From: Lachnospiraceae bacterium | GTDB taxonomy: Bacteria > Bacillota > Clostridia > Lachnospirales > Lachnospiraceae | Direction of reading: 5' to 3' | Assembly: GCA_003488965.1 (NCBI GenBank) | Contig: DNJW01000348.1 | Span: 1 to 9,196 of the forward strand | Length of the DNA: 9,196 nt | Part shown: one piece after another, positions 6,898 to 9,196 of the stretch | Numbering within the stretch: the first letter of the stretch is position 1 | Layout of the letters: each line of letters opens with the position of its first letter | Program-made: the position numbers and the translations under genes | The notes under the pieces: generated by a model | The model's input: the letters and a program-made list of their open reading frames with translations, nothing else | What the model was told of the DNA's origin: nothing | Database searches by the model: none

Positions 6898-7905
6898 TCA
6901 TCCCGGCTCCCCTTGCCCGTCATCCAGCCAAAGCACAAAGTCCACTTTTTTCAAATCCGTAAATCCTGTTTTCGGGAATGCCTCGTCAAATGCCCGGATG
7001 ACCGCCTTCCCATCATCGGATGCCATGTACTTTAAAAAATCCCTCTTATACCGCCCATAACGCTCAAGTATCTTCTTTTCCCGGTCTTTTGTGTTACAGG
7101 CAGGTATCCTATAGCCAAAATGTCCGCCTGTGACATTCCCGTCCCATATCGGCTGCTCTGGGTCAAGTGTATGTACCAGCTTGCTCGAAAACGAAACCTC
7201 AAGCGCCCCATATTTCAGGAAGTATGACAGAGTCTCTTCGAATGAAGGTTTTGCCCCCTTGCCCTGTTCCATGTAAGCAAAGTACTCCCGCCGGAACTCC
7301 TTCGGGTATCGTCCGAGCGTATAAAAGTTTTCATACGTCTTCTGGAAGCTTTCATCTAAGGATACATCAACCCGCTGCACCTTCTCCATGATGAACTGAT
7401 ACCGCTCTATGCCGGTACGCATCCTAGGCTTTGCCAGTATTGCCGGGAGACGCTCTAAATCAAATATCTGTCTGCCTTTGTCTGTGCCGCCCGCGTCAAT
7501 CTCTTTCAGGCGCTCCAGCCACCTCTGTATGCTCCCTCTTTTAAAGAAGCCAAGCAGCGCCCCATCGCAGAACCTTTCTGCCCTGACCGCTCCCAGCAGA
7601 AGCGCCATGACACAGATCCCATCCTTGTCAGCAACATCCACTGCATCCATGGAGCCACTCCCCCACTTGATTCCGTTCCGCTCCAGGATGTCGCTATACC
7701 GGTTCAAACCGTATTCCGGATGATCCTTATCAAATGTGTACACCGCATCCATGAACTTCTTTACAATCCCCGAATATGATACATAGGGCATCTGGATGGG
7801 ATGCTCCGGAGTCCCATCATTATCATGGTCAATGATCCACTCCCCAGCCTCATCCTGCTGTATTACATCAAGCATATCTATTAGTTCTGTATATATTTTA
7901 GCCAT
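6898..7905 (-). CDS. DUF6508-domain protein with a C-terminal helical domain
   Basis: A 335-residue soluble protein of unknown function. Residues about 40-137 resemble DUF6508; the clearest part is VRAERFCDGALLGFFKRGSI (107-126) followed by a WLERL helix. The C-terminal half (about 180-335) is different: SFSSKLVHTLDPEQPIWDGN (238-257) has the pattern K..L.TL.P..PI.D seen in several uncharacterised helical families; a helix-hairpin-helix-like DNA-binding fold is my inference. Start ATG 7905 has AAGGAG 9 nt upstream, overlapping the end of the preceding gene; only 3 nt separate the two, so they are almost surely co-translated. A frameshifted copy of the DUF6508 part lies at 5428-5682. Family names are from memory of sequence patterns, not from a search. 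Confidence 0.7.
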   Translation of the reverse strand: MAKIYTELIDMLDVIQQDEAGEWIIDHDNDGTPEHPIQMPYVSYSGIVKKFMDAVYTFDKDHPEYGLNRYSDILERNGIKWGSGSMDAVDVADKDGICVMALLLGAVRAERFCDGALLGFFKRGSIQRWLERLKEIDAGGTDKGRQIFDLERLPAILAKPRMRTGIERYQFIMEKVQRVDVSLDESFQKTYENFYTLGRYPKEFRREYFAYMEQGKGAKPSFEETLSYFLKYGALEVSFSSKLVHTLDPEQPIWDGNVTGGHFGYRIPACNTKDREKKILERYGRYKRDFLKYMASDDGKAVIRAFDEAFPKTGFTDLKKVDFVLWLDDGQGEPG

Positions 7906-7908
7906 CAG

Positions 7909-8913
7909 TTATGGCTCCTTTCTCTTATCAGTTTCAAATGCCAACTGCCACATACACATGTCCATCAGCTTCATGGCAGGATACCGGGTTCCGCAAGTGC
8001 TTAATTCCTCCCGGAGGATTTCAAATTCATCCTTGTGGGACAAATAATACACTGCAACATCCCTTACGGATTTTTTGTTATATACCCCGGCTGAAATATT
8101 ATATCGCTTTACAGCCTGCACATAATACCGGTCGTAAGCAGGAACACATCCCAGAGTCCCTAACAGGATCTTTGTCACTAAGGTATCCGTAGTTTTATTG
8201 ATAACACCTTCAAACGAGGGCTGCTCTGCTGCATATACTCTGCGGATCCTTTCACCCACTTCTTCCAACAGATCCAGATTGACATCTTCGGTAAGTCCTT
8301 CCGCTGATATCCCCACAAGAGGATCATATTTTTTCTCTAAAAGAATTCTCACAACCGGAATATGGATTTTGTAGTCTTTCTGCAGGAGGAACGAGGAACC
8401 ACGGTACATCCCCCAGCTCGCCAGATAGAATGCCAAATGCAGTGCGAGGCAATCAAACATCTTTTCGTCTGCATCATTCCTGTTCTCCACAAAAGCATTG
8501 TAGCAATGTCTCCATGACATATACCGCCCATGCGGATCCTTCACTGTCTCATTGAAGTATGTACGGATACATCGGACGGCTTCATCTAAAGCCAAGGCAG
8601 CGCACTTCTCTCTGGACATCACTGCCGTTTTCTCAGCTTCTCCTTGAATCTGACGGCTTTGATGGTTTTTCTTTACGAACTCAACGGTTTGCCCCTTCAT
8701 ATCAACATGCTGTGACAGATACCCCGCATTCAGCCACGCGGATGCAATTGGATGTGATTCAGAATTGGACCAGTATGGCTGATGGAGATAAGCAGAATCC
8801 GGCAATTGGAATCCCAGGATTCTTTCCACGTCCGAAAAGGACAGCTTAATTTCGTCCTTCCCGCATTTCTCCAGATATGCAGTTAACCCAATAAAACTCT
8901 GTCCTTTTGCCAT
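7909..8913 (-). CDS. DUF7662-like domain protein with uncharacterised helical C-terminal region
   Basis: A 334-residue soluble protein. Residues about 7-81 resemble the small DUF7662 domain: LTAYLEKCG (10-18), LSFSDVERILGFQLPDSA (24-41), YWSN (47-50), ASAWLNAGY (57-65) and TVEFVKK (76-82). Residues about 130-330 form a second part: LALHLAFYLASWGMYRGSSF (156-175), IHIPVV (183-188) and TKILLGTLGCVPAYDRYY (247-264). The last motif parallels K..L.TL.P..PI.D in the next gene. Both parts are of unknown function; the N-terminal domain recurs fused to varied partners, which would fit a nucleic acid or target adaptor, but that is inference. Start ATG 8913 has AGGAGG 7 nt upstream. It precedes the DUF6508 gene by 3 nt. 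Confidence 0.7.
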   Translation of the reverse strand: MAKGQSFIGLTAYLEKCGKDEIKLSFSDVERILGFQLPDSAYLHQPYWSNSESHPIASAWLNAGYLSQHVDMKGQTVEFVKKNHQSRQIQGEAEKTAVMSREKCAALALDEAVRCIRTYFNETVKDPHGRYMSWRHCYNAFVENRNDADEKMFDCLALHLAFYLASWGMYRGSSFLLQKDYKIHIPVVRILLEKKYDPLVGISAEGLTEDVNLDLLEEVGERIRRVYAAEQPSFEGVINKTTDTLVTKILLGTLGCVPAYDRYYVQAVKRYNISAGVYNKKSVRDVAVYYLSHKDEFEILREELSTCGTRYPAMKLMDMCMWQLAFETDKRKEP

Positions 8914-8959
8914 CCTTCGTCCTCCTCACCTCATCCGCTCTCTTGAAATATTGCGGACT

Positions 8960-9124
8960 TCAGCTATCGTATTGCTCATTTGCATCTTTATCCCTGCCTC
9001 TCACTGATCTATAGATCGATACGATTTCCTCTCCCGGAAGGCTTGGGAAAACATTTATAACGCCTTCAAGGTCAAGTCCGCATCTACACATGGATTCTAC
9101 AGCGCGTTTATCCTGTTCCTGCAT
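8960..9124 (-). CDS. Small protein of 54 residues, first gene of the operon
   Basis: The frame is open from TTG 9142 (60 aa), with ATG codons at 9136 and 9124. ATG 9124 is preferred because GGGGG (9135-9131 region, minus strand) lies 5-6 nt before it, while the upstream starts have no ribosome site. The product is mainly helical, reading AVESMCRCGLDLEGVINVFP then PGEEIVSIYRSVRGR. The spacing of two short helices resembles a small helix-turn-helix, so a regulator is possible, but no family is recognised. It lies 46 nt before the DUF7662-like gene, same strand. It could also be a non-coding leader; the evidence is position, an acceptable start and plausible composition. Confidence 0.5.
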   Translation of the reverse strand: MQEQDKRAVESMCRCGLDLEGVINVFPSLPGEEIVSIYRSVRGRDKDANEQYDS

Positions 9125-9160
9125 CACTACCCCCATAACCAATCATCTGTTATCAAATCT

Positions 9161-9169
9161 ATCTTATCA
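9161..9169 (-). promoter_or_regulatory. Possible extended -10 of the right-hand operon
   Basis: On the minus strand TG-A-TAAGAT (9169-9161) fits an extended -10 promoter and would start transcription near 9154, about 30 nt before ATG 9124. No convincing -35 is seen 16-18 bp upstream, and the window ends at 9196, so a stronger promoter may lie outside. Confidence 0.35.
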
Positions 9170-9196
9170 CAAAATTCCCCTATTAGGATAAGAATA

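Overview
The window looks like an accessory (defence-island) segment of a Firmicutes chromosome or integrated element, most likely a Lachnospiraceae/Clostridia-type gut bacterium. This is inferred from AGGAGG-type ribosome binding sites, strong TTGnnn/TAnAAT-like promoters, mixed ATG/TTG starts and protein flavour; there is no rRNA or tRNA to confirm it. All seven intact genes lie on the minus strand, so the window reads biologically from right to left. No tRNA, CRISPR array, insertion sequence or attachment site was recognised.

Right part (9169 to 5777): one apparent operon with a possible extended -10 promoter near 9161-9169 and a clear rho-independent terminator at 5777-5809. In transcription order it holds a 54-residue small protein, a 334-residue protein with an N-terminal DUF7662-like domain, a 335-residue protein with a DUF6508-like N-terminal half, and a 335-residue PD-(D/E)XK nuclease-like protein. 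Genes two and three are 3 nt apart. Both carry in their C-terminal halves a similar short motif (K..L.TL..P..D), suggesting related helical folds. No named defence system with this composition comes to mind; this is the main candidate for an undescribed system.

Middle (5776 to 5246): non-coding today. It holds a decayed second copy of the DUF6508 domain (about 87% identical in DNA to the intact neighbour over about 240 bases, with a 1-base deletion and its own stop codon just after the domain). Next to it is a striking regulatory region: five TCTnnAGA-like octamers, four of the neighbouring pairs being placed exactly 22 bp apart or, once, 65 bp apart, built around two promoter-like elements.

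Left part (5245 to 200): a probable restriction-modification locus. The order is a PLD-type restriction endonuclease (single HxK motif, BfiI/NgoFVII-like), a gamma-class N6-adenine DNA methyltransferase with an NPPY motif, and a large ImmA/IrrE-type metalloprotease with two CxxC pairs and a C-terminal XRE-type helix-turn-helix. A 12-bp-stem hairpin lies between nuclease and methylase genes. The octamers overlap the nuclease promoter, so nuclease expression is probably repressed by an unidentified factor; the HTH protein or the methylase are candidates. The 3' flank (82-180) is a nested inverted-repeat element that may act as a terminator.

Base composition differs sharply between the AT-rich nuclease/methylase genes and the GC-richer right-hand operon, which suggests the two modules were assembled from different sources.
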